DNA from: Isoperla grammatica
Taxonomy: Eukaryota; Arthropoda; Insecta; Plecoptera; Perlodidae
Reading direction: 5' to 3'
DNA: 64,000 nucleotides
Assembly (NCBI GenBank): GCA_945910005.1
Contig: OX246746.1
Coordinates: 19,166,432 to 19,230,431 of the forward strand
A model generated the notes under the pieces. The model was given only the letters and a program-made list of their open reading frames with translations. It had not been told where the DNA came from and made no database searches. This document shows positions 1 to 14,005 of the stretch, in pieces. Every line of letters starts with the position of its first letter. Position 1 is the stretch's first letter. The translations under genes were made by a program, and so were the position numbers.

Positions 1-2220
1 ACAGTTTTATTATTTACCGTGTATCTGATCGTCCACCGTGTACAGTGTATATGTATACTGTATACATGTGATTATGATTACAACCTGGTAAGCGGGCAAT
101 GCATGTACAATCGCTAGTCCGAAATAAGGCCCACTTCCGTTGCTTGTCACGCAAGAAAACCAATTTGAATATTTCACGAACAATTTCCTATCAAAAAACA
201 ATTTTTTTCCTGGCAACAATTTGACGAAATCATTTTGTGAGCTTATTTCGCTGAAAATTGGTTCCGGTCTTGCATAGCATAAATAAACATAAATGACGAA
301 TTAATTTCACAAGTTTCGCCCTCGATACTAAAAATTGCTTGCAGAAGACAACTTAGTACATTTTGGAATACCAATATATTCATAGGTTTACGTCACTTGA
401 GGTAAAATAAAATGTTGGACGTACGTACCCCCCCCCCCCCCCCCCCCCACGTGCGTTGTCCATGCATCGTTTTTACAGAACCAATTCGGATGTTTTTGTC
501 ACTATTATTATTTATTATATACTTGACGTATACTTATTGTATACTTCCATAATCCTCGTGACGAATAACATTATTATATTGAGTGGGTACGATACACTCA
601 GTACAAAAATCGCTCTAAATTCTCATTTTTTAAGCTATAACTTATCTGAAGAAAGATACTTGAAATCGAAAATCGGAGTCAATGGCGCATTGAGGTTTTG
701 TAAGCCCTACGTACCGAATGATAAATATATAAAATATTTTAATTAGTAGGTTAGTTATTTTGATTATTATATCCATAATTAGTAATCAAAATTCAATACA
801 AATAACCCACGTACTGCTTATGTTAGATACGTTTAGCATTCAATCTGTGTGCTACCAAACTATACATTGCGCTAGACTCATATTTGCGATTTCGTCTAGC
901 ATTCTTGAGATATAATTTAAAAATTAATAAGTCGTGAAGTTTTAAACGACGTTAGACTACCCATTCCCGTTAAGATAATAAAATGTGCAATGTATGCAGA
1001 TGATAATGGTATGCATTTCAATATACAAGTTTCATCAGCGGAAGGACATCAAGTTTTATCGGTACTTCAACAGTGTCTCCAAATTGTTCACAGCGGATCA
1101 GACAAGTGCGCACATCTGTCTGGTGACGTAACGAGTCGCTTCGCCCGCACACTAGTCTACATGTTCATTTTTTTTGTATTTTTTTTTTTTAAATACACCT
1201 AACTACACAACCCAACCAGACGTTTCCGCAGTCTGAAGCTGACAGGGCAAAACCAGAGAGATTGTTTGTATTTTCCAGTTATTGGTTTTCCGAATCTAGA
1301 GAACAACTTTTTTAACTAACATGTCCAATTGGCTCGAGGCTGAGTTTCTGTGAATGGGAGGGGAATCCCCCTCCCCCCTCCTCGTCGCTCACGTGTGTCA
1401 GACTGCGCGGCCACACTAGACAGACGGAGGATGTCAACGCAAAGGACAAACCGACGAGTATGGAATGATGAAAACATTACCGCGCGTCAAAGTTCCATTT
1501 TGTGTCCAGGAATGATTGCAAGTGTCGCTGTTATACGAACCCGAGTGATCAATTAGTTACATTCTAATTAGTTGTTTATGGTCTCTTCTCTGAAGGTGGT
1601 GTTGAAGGTGATGTTGATGGTGATGTTGATTAGTGGTGGTCGCACGGAGACAACATGAGTACATCGCTCTAGTGTCGCGCTATCTGCACACGTGATTGGC
1701 TATTCCTCTAGTGAATTATTAAACAAGTGTTTTATGACACCAGAGCCAACCAAGGCATAGACACTCAAGTAGAAGCACTTTCAAACCCGGAAGTTAAAAA
1801 GCATTGAAGTAGGTCAGGAGACGGGTGGGAAACCGCTTTTCTTTGAGACGGGTATACCGAAAGGTAACGTATCAATTCTGCCAGACTACCAGGGTAGGTT
1901 CGAGAACCTATAAAACTGGTCTTCTCTACATCATCTTTTGAATCGAGCGTAAGCTGGAGGAGGTATATTTTTGCTTTTCGGCAGGAATAAAATATATGAG
2001 AAAGCCGAGGTAATACTAATTTTCGGGAATATGTTTTTATCTCAGACACATGGGTGTATGCCTTGTTACAAATTGAACGCTGAAATTCGTATTTGCTCAC
2101 TTTTGTCACTACCTCGCTTCCATTCAGCTTTTGATTATCATGGGCAGTTAAAACAACTTTAGTATATTCGTAACTTATCACATGGAGCACACGAAGAAGA
2201 TGGTAGACCTACCCACATGT
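1..2220. other. Intergenic, no gene recognised
   Basis: AT-rich sequence with only short, compositionally random reading frames. It holds a run of about 21 C at 428-448 and an imperfect GGTGAT/GTTGAT-type microsatellite near 1600-1640. I see no exon with flanking splice sites and no RNA gene. Confidence 0.6.
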
Positions 2221-2225
2221 TACGT

Positions 2226-2405
2226 CAAGCTATAGTGGACCCAAGATTACTTTGCACCTGCTTTCGTCACATCCGGGGCAGTCGTAGCCAACCAGCGAAC
2301 CGCCCGAGACACACCCGCGCCAATACCGATCGCTGATTGGCTTCGAACCAGTCGCCTGTGACGAAATCATGTGTAAGGTAGTCTTGGGACAACTACAGCG
2401 CACGG
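2226..2405. mobile_element. MITE, family B, copy 1
   Basis: About 180 bases with imperfect terminal inverted repeats of roughly 35 bases; the inner part of each arm ends in TTTCGTCAC (left) and its complement GTGACGAAA (right). The interior has no coding capacity and shares the CCAACCAGCGAACC and TGATTGGCT segments with the copy at 6857-7042. Size, inverted ends and recurrence fit a non-autonomous DNA transposon; the superfamily is not determinable from this window. Confidence 0.6.
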
Positions 2406-3163
2406 AGCTGTGACACATTTGACTCCTGGCTTACTAATAGGGAGAGGTCTGGTCGTTGTGGGTCCCTCCTCGTGGTCTGCCGCGGTGCCGATTAGATCTG
2501 CAAAGAGCGCTCTCGTGCATCTCTTTTGTCATTTCTTCATTCATCTCTCGTGGTCTTCATAATTTTTCCTGTTTCTGCTCCGAACGAGATCCTCCCATAT
2601 CCTTATTCTCCCCTTAAATCCTTGTCACATCTCCTACTTCTGCCTTTCCTGCAATCACTCTCCGACGTCATATGACTGTAGCTGTCAAAGTACGTCGTGA
2701 AGCAATAAATACACAATATGTATTTGTACCCAAGTATGATAGTGTAGACATATTCTGCTGTGCATGCCACATAAGCTGACAGTTATTGCAGTCATTGGAA
2801 TGGAGCAGCACAGAAGGTGTCCATTCACCTTGACATATACGATTGATGTGATAATGATTCATGATAAAACTATCATTTGCCAATAGAAACAACGATTTTA
2901 CGTCGGAAAATATGCAGAGGTTTTATATCTGTTACATTTCCCTTGTGGTTATTAAATAAATTAATTTGTTGGTATAATGACATTGATTTTCAAAGTTGAT
3001 GCTGCTTCGCTGCGGACAACTTTGTTAATTTTTTACATTTTTAAAAGGCCGTAATCATTTCGTATATACATTTCGTATGCATCATTTTTCGAGTAACTGT
3101 TCCTGTACGCTGAATGCAGCCGATATATGGAAGCCGATGGTATTCCTCTTAGAAGTTAGACAT

Positions 3164-3465
3164 AGTTATGTCATTGTTGTCTTTCCCCTGTCTAAAGAAA
3201 AGGCCCAGAATGACACTGCTAGTCGTAAGAGGCGACGAAACGAGACCCTGTCCATTTCCCCCCCACTGTTCCACTGAAAATTGCTCCTCCCACTTGGCCC
3301 TGCCCTTCCTTGCTGGACTCCCCTTATGACGACCCCGCGATGTGCAATGGATTTGATTCGGACATTTGACGTTTTTTCATCTTCATATATCACCCACTCA
3401 TCGTCTCGATTAGCCAAAGTTGCAAAAATGTGGAACGTACAACCCAAATATCATCATCCTTCGAT
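3164..3465 (+). repeat. Dispersed retroposon-like fragment, copy 1
   Basis: Contains the segment GTCGTAAGAGGCGAC near 3220 and, at its 3' end (3380-3465), a block closely matching 46010-46095: a CCCACTCATCGTCTCGATTAG-like stretch followed by GTTGCAAAAAT and CCCAAATATC, after which each copy runs into a short ATC/AATC repeat. A shared 3' end followed by a simple repeat suggests a SINE or the 3' end of a LINE. No coding capacity is evident. Confidence 0.45.
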
Positions 3466-3621
3466 GATATTTTGTCGTATACCTGTCTGGAAAAAACTTT
3501 ACCGGTACGTTTGTCATAGACGAGTGACTCGTGACGAATAGTGATCACTATTTTGATACTGGGGCTCTCTGGTTGGCTACAAATCGTTCGCCTACGACGT
3601 AAGCATCTAAAGGTCTCGCAA

Positions 3622-3764
3622 AACAACTTCGGTAATGCTTTCGTCATCAATCAATGACGTGTTTACGGTCTCGGCCAACCCGAGCAGGTATCTGAATTAG
3701 CCACGGTCGCGGGTTGGCTGCCGCTCTCCCACCCGTGACGGAAGCATTACCGAAGATCTTGTGC
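3622..3764 (-). mobile_element. MITE, family A, copy 1
   Basis: A short element with termini containing CTTCGGTAATGCTT in inverted orientation. The interior (GGTCTCGGCCAACCCGAGCA and a TCAATCAATGA stretch) is nearly identical, in opposite orientation, to the copies at 3825-3968 and 23830-23998. No reading frame. Two copies lie head-to-head here only about 60 bases apart. Confidence 0.7.
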
Positions 3765-3824
3765 GGCGAGTTTATAAGATTGTTTCGGAACAAGTATATG
3801 GATGCCCATAGTATAGTCGTCGTA

Positions 3825-3968
3825 CAACAACTTCAGTAATGCTTCCGTCACGGGTGGGTGAGCGGCAACTAAACCAGCGGCCGTGGCTAATTCAAATACC
3901 TGCTCGGGTTGGCCGAGACCGTAAATACGTCATTGATTGATGACAAAGCATCACCGAAGTTCTTGTAC
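3825..3968 (+). mobile_element. MITE, family A, copy 2
   Basis: Second member of the family, in inverted orientation to the 3622-3764 copy. Ends carry CAACTTCAGTAATGCTTCC and the complementary CACCGAAGTTCTTG. The interior matches the other copies over nearly its full length. The two adjacent copies could pair as a large stem. Confidence 0.7.
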
Positions 3969-3969
3969 G

Positions 3970-6030
3970 CTGACTTTACGTAAGATATCGTATCTTTCAT
4001 GTATAATGGGCACCTTCTGCGAAACAACGCATTCCGTCATACGGCCATAAAGGATTCTCTCAACACACTCTGCTATCTGCAACATTTCCTCAACTCTTCC
4101 ACTCGGAAGTCCCAGCTGTTTAATTATTATTAATACTGTCTTCTTTTCGTTTTCGGTTCATACGAACGAATATATTACAGTAAAAATATGTGATCCGAAT
4201 TGAAGCAAACACAAAAGATTCGGCAATAAAAACGGAAATAAAATAATGTGGACCATGTGAGCTAGTTTGCCGGTTGCCGCAGAGACGAACCGAGACAGCC
4301 GCGCTCGTAGTTTACGACTTTCCCGCTGTAGCAGGCGGGCGCTGCTGGACAAAACTCGCTGCCTGGCGACCAACGTACTTTTAGCTTCAATCCCTTCATT
4401 TTCATTAATTAATTTTTTTTTAATTTTTTTGAAATTAATTAAATTAATTAATTAATTAATTGATTAAGAGCGAGCGAAGCGAGCAAGTCAACGCTACTTA
4501 CCTTTGTCTCTGTAGGTTATGTGTTTTTGCCGGTCAGGAATTTGTAGTAAAGAGGGGTGCACGGATGACATACACAATATAAGTGGGATACGCAATGTTG
4601 CTGATGTTTTTTTTTTTATTTTGGAACTTGACTTTAATCTATCTATACGATACGGGTGTACATGTAAAATGTAAACGGTAGAATCGTCAAAGCAACGAAG
4701 CACATAATAAATTGTTTTGTCCCCCACCGTAAATCAGTTCTTGTAACTGAGAAGTAGTTAGACTATAAATACAAATAAATGTATTTACTTAATAGGTTTG
4801 ACCATCAATGTAAATAAGATATAAACAAGTATTTACGTAAAATGTAATTTAGTACGTATTTTAATGGCATCATGAATATGATGAAAACACTGCTTTACGA
4901 AACCAACAATGCTCAATTGAATTGAATTAGTTGAAATTAATTTAATTGAAGTGATAAATCAACAAAAGCTAAGGTTGGTTGAAATTAATTTAATTCAAGT
5001 GATAAATAAACAAATGCTAAGGTTGGTTTTACTTAGGAAAAAATACTGTACACACTGTTTTACCTCTTGCTTTTGTCATATTTTGTAAAATTTTAATAAG
5101 TATACGATGTCCAAACACATCTCTCAAGCACTTTGTGGTGGAGTGAACAGTTTTTAATTCCATACAAACAACAAGCCACGTGAATGTCATGTTGGTCAAA
5201 TAAATCAAGTATGATGAACATAGATTTAGATTTTAGTTTGGGCCTTTTGTATCATGGCATCGAATCTAATGAAATAGACATATACTGGTTTATGGTTCGG
5301 GATTGTTATTTCGGTTTGGTTATACAGGTCAGTTCAGGCCATCAAAAAACAAAATATCCTTTCGAGCCGGTTTAAAACCGAAATTATGTTTATTTCAGTT
5401 TCGTTAGGTTCGATACAGAAAGTAGCAAAATAATGGCATGATTGAATGTGTGGAATAATAACAATGGAATACACTGCGATTATAATTTCAACCGGTGGTG
5501 ATTTATATTATAGTTAAATTTTTTGGGAAGATTCTATACATTTCAGACTTTCAATTTTATCATAAATATTCCTGATTCAATCAAACGGGAAATGAAATAA
5601 TAAATATTCCCCAAACGTTTTGCGAGCAACGATGGTTGACTTGACACGTACATAGATGCGCGCAATGCATTCTGGGTGATATTACGTACACAGGTCTCGT
5701 TACACCAACGATCTGAATCTACAACAGTTACTATTCCAACGAGCCATTGTACGATGCAGTGTGCGCGACTGTCGTCACTACTGCAACCAATACATGTGTA
5801 TTCTCTTTGTCTTTGTTGCCAATTGTAATTGACAAGTAATTTATTTTATGTTACCAATTTCCATGGATTCATTTGAAATAGCTATCTCGATTCGTTCCTC
5901 TTTTCTGCTGGTATTTTCTATTCAATTATATAGGACCATATGTATCCATACAACGCTGCATCTGTTATCTGTTATGTATCTATCTGTTATCTGTTATATT
6001 CTGTTATGACTGTATCTGTTATCATCTGTT
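3970..6030. other. Intergenic with low-complexity DNA
   Basis: No gene seen. Contains an AATTAATT-rich patch (4405-4465) followed by GAGCGAAGCGAGC, a direct duplication of about 48-53 bases (about 4930-4977 and 4978-5030, GAAATTAATTTAATT core), and an imperfect TCTGTTA-type repeat at 5955-6030. Confidence 0.5.
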
Positions 6031-6099
6031 CACTCTTCTCTCCTTCTACTTGACCTATTCGTGCGGTCGTGCCTCAAGATATGTCCTTGAGAACGACCC

Positions 6100-6453
6100 T
6101 CCGTCTCCTTCTTCAACCCTCGTTTGTTATTTCAAGTCCTTCCTCACTTGTCTCTGTCCCAGTAGTACCGTAGCTCCATGGGAACACACACATCAGATGA
6201 CTCTAATGCTGGGTCCGCATGCTCTGACGCTGACGTATAACGTAAGTCGTTGGCCAATCAGCCAACGTAACATGTATATACATGTATGTAGACTTGTTCT
6301 GTTTAGTGTATATCGTTTTGGATGTATCAAGTATCTATCAAGTGTATAAATTGTGTATTTATAATTTTATAATTATGTAGACTGTATATGAACCGGTATG
6401 TTGACAATGCCCATGTTGTTATTGTGTAACCTATGGCTGCAAATAAATAGGCC

Positions 6454-6485
<32 letters not shown>
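6100..6485 (+). repeat. Possible 3' end of a retroposon with TTAC tail
   Basis: The stretch ends with GCAAATAAATAGGCC directly followed by about seven to eight TTAC units (6454-6485). A simple-repeat tail after an AATAAA-like hexamer is typical of the 3' end of non-LTR elements and SINEs, but no second copy is present in the window, so this remains a suggestion. Confidence 0.3.
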
Positions 6486-6856
6486 TACGCGGCTCCTCCC
6501 CTTTTCAAATAAGTTTCATTTCTATTTGCCCCACGAACGCTATACACCGGCGTTTGACCATGAGAACCCAGCATAAACCTATGTTATTTTACTATTTTGA
6601 TACAGTCCGTGTTTCACATCTGAGCATTGCAGCAGCAAAACAGTCCACACGTAGTTAAACCACATCTGACGGCATCGTGATTGTAATCTGAATCCGGAAA
6701 TCGCGAAATAGTTAAACTTATTTATAGTTTACTTACTTCTTATGGCGCTGTTCACAACAAAATCGTAACGTCGTAATGGATTGTAATGGTAAATCATATT
6801 TCTACAATTGCGATCACGATTACAATTACGATGCCGTCAATTGCGGTTGGGCCTTT

Positions 6857-7042
6857 ATCCTTATAAAGTCGTCGTACGACTACCTTTCCGATGCTTTCGT
6901 CATAGGCGAGGAGGAGCTGTAGCCACTCAGCGAACCACCCGAGAGAAACCCCCGCAATAGCGATCCCTGATTGGCTACTGATGGGAGTGTGTTCCTCGCC
7001 TGTGACGAAAGGAGGAGAAAGGTTGTTGTACGGCAACTATAC
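6857..7042. mobile_element. MITE, family B, copy 2
   Basis: Inverted ends: GTACGACTACCTTTCC on the left and GGAGAAAGGTTGTTGTACGG on the right, followed inward by TTTCGTCA on both sides. The interior shares the CAGCGAACC and CTGATTGGCTA segments with the copy at 2226-2405. Non-coding. Confidence 0.6.
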
Positions 7043-7044
7043 CT

Positions 7045-10000
7045 TCAATTTTCGTTTCTCATGTAAGCTGCTCGCTCGACGTCAAACGTTGTTCTTTAGA
7101 TGAACGCTCTCTTAGCCGGCGCTGTACCTCTTTTGCTCAATTCAATGTTGTTTTCCATCACAGTTGTTTTAGTCCTCTTTACGATCATTTCACTCAGGAA
7201 TCTTTCCACGTCGTCTTCGTTTATTAGTAACAATGTCGTCTGCATATCGCAGCGTAGATGCGCTCACTCCTCTAGGGACCATTTAATTTATTTCATTTAT
7301 TTCTTCTTGTATATATCGAAAACATCGATCGAAAACAACAAAACAAGCACAAGTAAATTACATGAGTACAAACTATTGAATCATTCAGTCATGAGTTGTA
7401 CGAAGTGAGGCACATCTTAATGCTAGACAACCTCGATCTCTCGTGAGCCATGAGCCATGAGCCATGAGCCATGAGCCACGCACGCTCTGCCTCGCGAGAC
7501 TGGATAATGTGTTAGATTCGTGTTTCATGCTTGAATTGAAACTTACACTTATCATTGAGAATGCCTAGTTAAAGCCAATTAAGTTACTTCACTTCAACAA
7601 GACAGTTATACAATATGAATCGTATGCTTTCGTTTGTTTCGAACATACCCTTCATGTATACCTAGTCAAAGACAAAACAACAATACGCACGTTTCTATTA
7701 CTTGGTAAGTGAGACCTTTATTAATTTAAGACTAATTATAATGCGCCTGCAGTCGTGAAGGCTTTGGTTCTAATTGCCAATAACGTTCGGTACACGTAGC
7801 TCCTTCCACGTGGAATAAAATACACGAGAGACGGATCCAATTATTGTAACATCTGTAGTGGTTACAGGAAGATCATTCACCAACGTCAGGAATTATGTTA
7901 CGACAACGATTTCTTTGGCTCTCTCAAAATATTGAAATAGTCTTTGACTTTACTTCTGACTCAATGTTGCTGAGCAAGAAAGGATTGCAAGCAACAAAAT
8001 CATCCTGACACTTTTAGAATATAGAGAATGTGTAAAATTGCATACGCTCAATGTAAGTGAGTAAATACATGAGTAAATCTATAAAGTCTTTATCCCACAC
8101 TTACTCTTACGAAAGAAATGTTTGTAGAATTTGTGCATAGTTTGAACAATTATGTATGGAAAGTGATTCACCGCACGAACTTTTGTTTGCAATATATATA
8201 CGTATATATAGTTTTTAAACGTAAACGATGGTTTCCTTCTACAGGTTTCTTTTGATGAGGATCGCCAATGTGAAAGGTTTCAGATTTTTTTTATAGAAAT
8301 TGAAGTCTAGTAAAATGATATCATTTGTCTAGGGTATCTCCGTAATGCGTCGCTATAGAGTGGAGCGCTTTTTATTCGGAATAACACTTCCATGTGTTAG
8401 AAAGTGTTTTATTTTTTACCAAAATGAGTTGAATCCAAACAAGACACAGGCAATTCTACCATGAGTGAACTGACTGGGTCGTGGGCATGTTTTGCTCACT
8501 CCACCTCGAGTCAGCGTGATTAAATTAAAGTGCTCCGAATTGTAATCGTGTTATGAGTCGGCCATTTCCGCGATTTTCCGCTCTGCAGCATCAAATAGTT
8601 TGTTTTTCCGTTTCCTAGCTAGAGCAACGCGCAATGCGTGCATGGTCACATATTGTGTATTGTGTTTATATCTCAATGCAAGCCGAGTCGACGACATTCT
8701 TAATTAAACTATCTTCGTTTCGTAAAAAGTCGGCTAACGTTTCATTGCCGCTACAATAGCAGAGCTTCATATTTTTATCGGCCTTATTCCAGTTTCCTGT
8801 ACGTATTTTGGTTATGGTCTGGTGGTTTAGGCTGTCTGGGATATGGGGTATACATACAATCCGCAAGAGTTATACTTTCCGCCTACCGGATGCCATAGAA
8901 ACGGCTGCGCGGACCTTTGCTGCATGTCCAATATATTATTATGTTGTTGGTCACAGCATTAATCACAGAACTGCGGGTGGTAATATATTATGATATTGTA
9001 GTTGAGTTTAACCCATGTTTTTCTACATTAAAATAAGCCGTACTATTGTAGTCCTGCAGTGGAGCATGCTCCGGTGAATGCAATGCGCAGAAACATAGTA
9101 AGAAACCCTGGCTAGACTAGACTAGAACAGTCGGAACACCATTGAATTCGAATATCGTTCAGTAAGATACTCATGATTGGTAATTCTATGTATAACATTG
9201 GGCAAGTCAGTGTACTTGAAGCAGGCACGAAGCACGAAGCACGAATACTTCCACCAAGCAGTTTGTGAACGAGGCTTAACGAATAACTTCTCCGACCTTT
9301 TTTAGACATTCTACTTATTGTAGTAATAATCAGCTGTTTTGAAATTATCAAACCTATCTTTTTGCTCTCTATAACGCCTTCCATTGCCTTTTAACTCATT
9401 TTTCTTCCAGCTTGAGTCTACAACGTTTATTGTGACTGTGTTGATTGGTTATGTGACTCTCATTGTAGTACAGTAGTTGGCAGTTCAGTTCGTAACCTTT
9501 TCAAACATATTTAAATCCGCCGTAAAATTAAATTATGATTATTATATTGAATTATGTATTACAATATTCAAACACAGATTTCATGTGAAATCATTTTATC
9601 AACTTCAAATGTCAAATATTACAAACATTGCAGTGTTACTGTTAAGGTGATGTACAGACAGAAGCAAAAGCGTGCAACGCGTTATGTATTGCTAGTTGGC
9701 TGTGTAAGTGCATGTAGGCTCACCTAAACGAGACAGCCGAATCCAATCCAATTGAGGATCTAGTGTGCACATGCAATACTTCACATGACCAGTATATATT
9801 CCTAGTTGGCCAATTCAATTGGAAGTGTTATGTATCGCCGCCTTAAATAATGGCATAATTTAAAATACGTACACGTAAACAACTTGAAAATTTTTAAATT
9901 GGCGTGGCCTCTGTGAAACGTTTTGAAAATTTACGAGGTTTGTGTACCTTTCTATTTGTTCACAGTGAAATCATTGAGTTTGTTAGTGTAGTGTAAAAAA

Positions 10001-10780
10001 CGAGATGAGATTTTCAACTGTGTTTTGTACAAATACGAAGTTTTTTGATACCCAATATAAAACAACAATTTTTGCCGGTTCACGAAAAACTGTTAAAGAT
10101 ACCGTTTTTACAAACCTCATCGCATGAAGAAAGGTGTGCTAAAGCACACAAAAAAGTATAAACCTTCGCATTTGCATCCTGCAGCGAGCAAGCAGTTTTC
10201 TGTAACGTGACTGTAAAACACTGTGACCATGCGTATTCTAAAATGTGTATTGTTTTATTTTTGAACATTTCATAAGGTTCACGTTTGCAAGTAGAATTTT
10301 ATGGATATGTAAAAATACGAAATTGCGGCTTGACTAGCCTCTTTGAGCATATTATGGTAGAATGGATGAGTACATGTTTTATACTATCCGTCTCTAAAAG
10401 TAATTAATTTTAACGTATTTTGTTGTAGAATAAATATTTTTACGTTGTTTAAAACCTTCCTTCTAGTTGTCCCTTCATAATGTTTTTCCTTGATCACGTG
10501 GCAACGCTTATGTACGTCATTCCAACCCGGAAGTGTGTTCTATAATATATTTCGTGGGGTCTGGCCTTCAGAACAAGGTATCTACAAGACGGGGGATGAA
10601 ATATGTTTTATGGTTCATTGGCTAGAAGCAGTCAAGTTTCCCATATGTGCATAACATTGTTCATGTTCAGTCTCATAAAAGTTGAGACGTAGTGGAAATG
10701 TCAGGTTGATAATCACCAACGAACCGAAACAATATACGCTGATATGTTGTCAGGGGGAAGACTGCTCTAACATAATATCT
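7045..10780. other. Intergenic, no gene recognised
   Basis: Reading frames are short and unsupported by splice sites or homology that I can recognise. A GAGCCAT minisatellite of about five units lies at 7443-7478. The rest is unique-looking AT-rich DNA. Confidence 0.5.
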
Positions 10781-10795
10781 ATATTCCATCTTTCG

Positions 10796-13700
10796 GTGGT
10801 CCCCGCCCTCGAGCTAAGCGCGGCTTTTCGGTTTTCCCCGCACCTCGGCATGCCCTCGAAAGTGAGTTTTTTCGCCGATCTGTCGCTACAGTTTTCATCG
10901 TCGTGCTTTTCTCTACACGTGGGTATTTTTTTGGAGTTTGTAAGTCCACCCCTTTTCCACCCCCGACGTGTTTAATGTCGCCAAGTGTGCGTATTTGGGT
11001 ATGTTGTGTTGCGGAAAAAATTGTAAAAAATGCAAATGTTTTTTTGGGAATTTTTTTGACTCTTTAAGTGTGATAAGAATTGAGTGGAGCATCTTTTTGT
11101 CATGAAAGTTTTTCGTAAATAGTGTCCCGTTCAAAAGTTACGGGCACCCAAACACGAACAATGTTCGACGTCTCGATTTGACGGATTTGGTACCATTTTA
11201 ATGGGTCACATTCAAACGGCTCTGCCCGTCGAACCAAACGAGATATAACATTCTGGTTTGTTTTGTTACCGGCGCTTACCCTTTGGGTAATTGGGTTTTG
11301 AAACATTTTCGAATCGTCCCGGAACTTTCGTCAATCAAATTGTGAACATTTGGTACCGTCGGCCGATAAAATCGGTTGGTTGCGCTTTTCTCCCACATTT
11401 TTTGTTTGCGAATAAAATTGTTTTTTAAATTTTGAACCGCCTACGGAAACGCTCAGGAACACCGACCAAATTTTTTAATTTCGTCCCGGATGCTTAGTTA
11501 TGGGCACTTTTCCATTTTCGCTACACGGCTTCAGTTTTCATTTTTTTGCGTCAAGTTGGTACTTTCGAAATGGGGTTTTTTCTTTGGGCCGATGCTCAAA
11601 GCTTGCCCGTACAGGGGGATGAAAAAACATTTTCAAAAAGTCACCCCTTTACCGAATGACAGACGTTCGCGCAACGCACTTTTCACGGCGATCTAAAAAC
11701 ACGCATACAAAAGTTTTTGTTTTGTATATTAAAGGCGTTTAAAATATGCCATAGAACCAAATTTTGTGTTTAGTATTAATAAATGGACATTTTTGTATTT
11801 AAAAATGTTAACATCAAAAATTAGACTTTACGGGTGTCCGAGTTACGAAGCTTTAACGGATTTCATCCGTGCCGTGTTTTTACCAGAATTTGTCTAGGAG
11901 AATTTTTCAATGTCGTCAAAAAGCATGTTGGAATTTTTTTTTATTTTTTTTGACAACTTTTATGAACTCCCGTGGCTTTTTACGACATTTTGAACGTACT
12001 TTGACGTACCCTGGCACGTTTTTTCTCATACATGTCTCAGCGATCAGCGTCATTTTTGTGATTTTTATTTTTAATTTACGTCTTAGAACGTCCCCCAAAT
12101 GTCCCGTTTTAAATTCGGACAATCCATTTTGGTATCATCTGGAAGTGCGTTTCAATACCTTTCTGTACATGTTCGCGTCATTGACGACGCATTTTCCGGG
12201 ACGTACCTGGAAGCTTTTGAACGTGCGGAAATGCAACTTTTTGGTTTTCGATTGCCTTTGAAATATGGATTTTACGATTTTGGTACGTTATTTACGCGTC
12301 ACACTCGAACGGCCCTGCCCGTCGAACCAAACGAGATACAACATTTGTTTTTGTTTCGTTACCATCGGTTACCATTTGGGTAACAACGATTTGCAAAATT
12401 TTTCGAATTGTCCCGGAACTTTCGGCACACTTTTCGTATACATTTGGTCACGTGCGTTTTAAAAAGGAGCGGTACCAATTTTCTCCCACATTTTTTGTTT
12501 GAAAACTTTCTCGACTTTTTCATTTAAAAGGATTACCATTATTCTAGAATATATATTCGTAAAATTTCGAATTTTGTCCCGGATGCTTTGTTATGGGCAC
12601 TTTTCCATTTTCGCTACATGGTTTCAGTTTTGATTTTTTTGCATCACGTTGGTACTTTTGAAATGGGTTTTTGTTCTTTAGGTAGATGCTGAAAGCTTGC
12701 CCGTACAAGGGGATGAAAAAACATTTTCGAAAAACAACCCCTAAACCGAATGACAGACGTTCGCGCAAGGCACTTTTTACGGCGATCTAAAAACACGCAT
12801 ACAAAAGTTTTTGTTTTGTATAATAAAGGTGTTTAAAATATGCCATTGAACCAAATTTTGTATTTAGTGTCAATAACTGGACATTTGTCTATTTAAAAAT
12901 GTGAACATCAAAAATAAGACTTTACGGGTGTTCGAGTTACGGTGCTTTAACGGATTTCATCCGTGCCGTGTTTTTGCCGGAATTTGTCTATGAGAATTTT
13001 TCAATGTCGTAAAAAAGCATGTTGGAATTTTTTTTATTTTTTTTTCATCAAAATGGGGGAGCTTCATGGCTATTGACGTCATATTAAACGTACCTGGACG
13101 TACCCGGCACGTACCGTCTTCAAAATTTTCTGGCAGATACTTTTTATTGTGTAATTTTGAATTTTTAATTTACGTCTTAGAACGTGTCCCAAATGTACCG
13201 TTTTGAAATTGGACAAACCATTTTGGTATCATCTGAAAGTGCGTTTCATTACCTTTCTTTACATGTGCATTTTTTTGACGCTACGTTTTCCGGGACGTAC
13301 CGAGAAGCTTTTGAACGTGCGGAAATGTACATAGTTGAACTCGAAAATTTTTCTAACACTTCTTCTAACAATTCTTCTAACACTTAGAAAAATTGGCACT
13401 TAAAAAATTTTCAACATGAAAATAATTTTTAACCAAAATTTTAATTTTTACATTTTTTAAATTTTTTTCAAGTTTTACAAAAAATGTGGTACTTGAAAAT
13501 TTTTCAAACACTTAGAAAATTTACAACAGGATTTTTTTTTTCTTTTTTCAGAATCACACAACTTTTAAGTTTCTTTCTTTACATATCCATGACAGTTTTA
13601 CATGAAATGTATGCAGACGTACTCAAAAATTTTCTAACACTTTAAAAAATTTCAACATAAAAATAATTTTTTACCAAAATTATAATTTTTCAATTTTCTC

Positions 13701-13969
13701 AACATTTTTTAAGATAAACAAAAAATGGCGTACTTGAAAGTTTTTAAAACACTTACAAAATTTTTCAACATGAATTTTTTTTTCTTTTTTCGGAATCACA
13801 CAACTTTCAAGTTTCTTTCTTACATAAGTATCCACGACAGTTTAACATGACATGTACATGGAAAAACTCGACAATTTTTTCTATCACTTTAAAATTTTTT
13901 AACATCATTTTTTTTTTTTTCAATTTTTTTTCTTTTTTTTTCCCAACCGACAAGTTTTCCAACAAGTGA

Positions 13970-14005
<36 letters not shown>

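Noticed and set aside
11869..12261. 130-codon frame in the composite repeat
   Set aside because: Phe-rich translation of T-runs; not conserved as a frame in the second copy.
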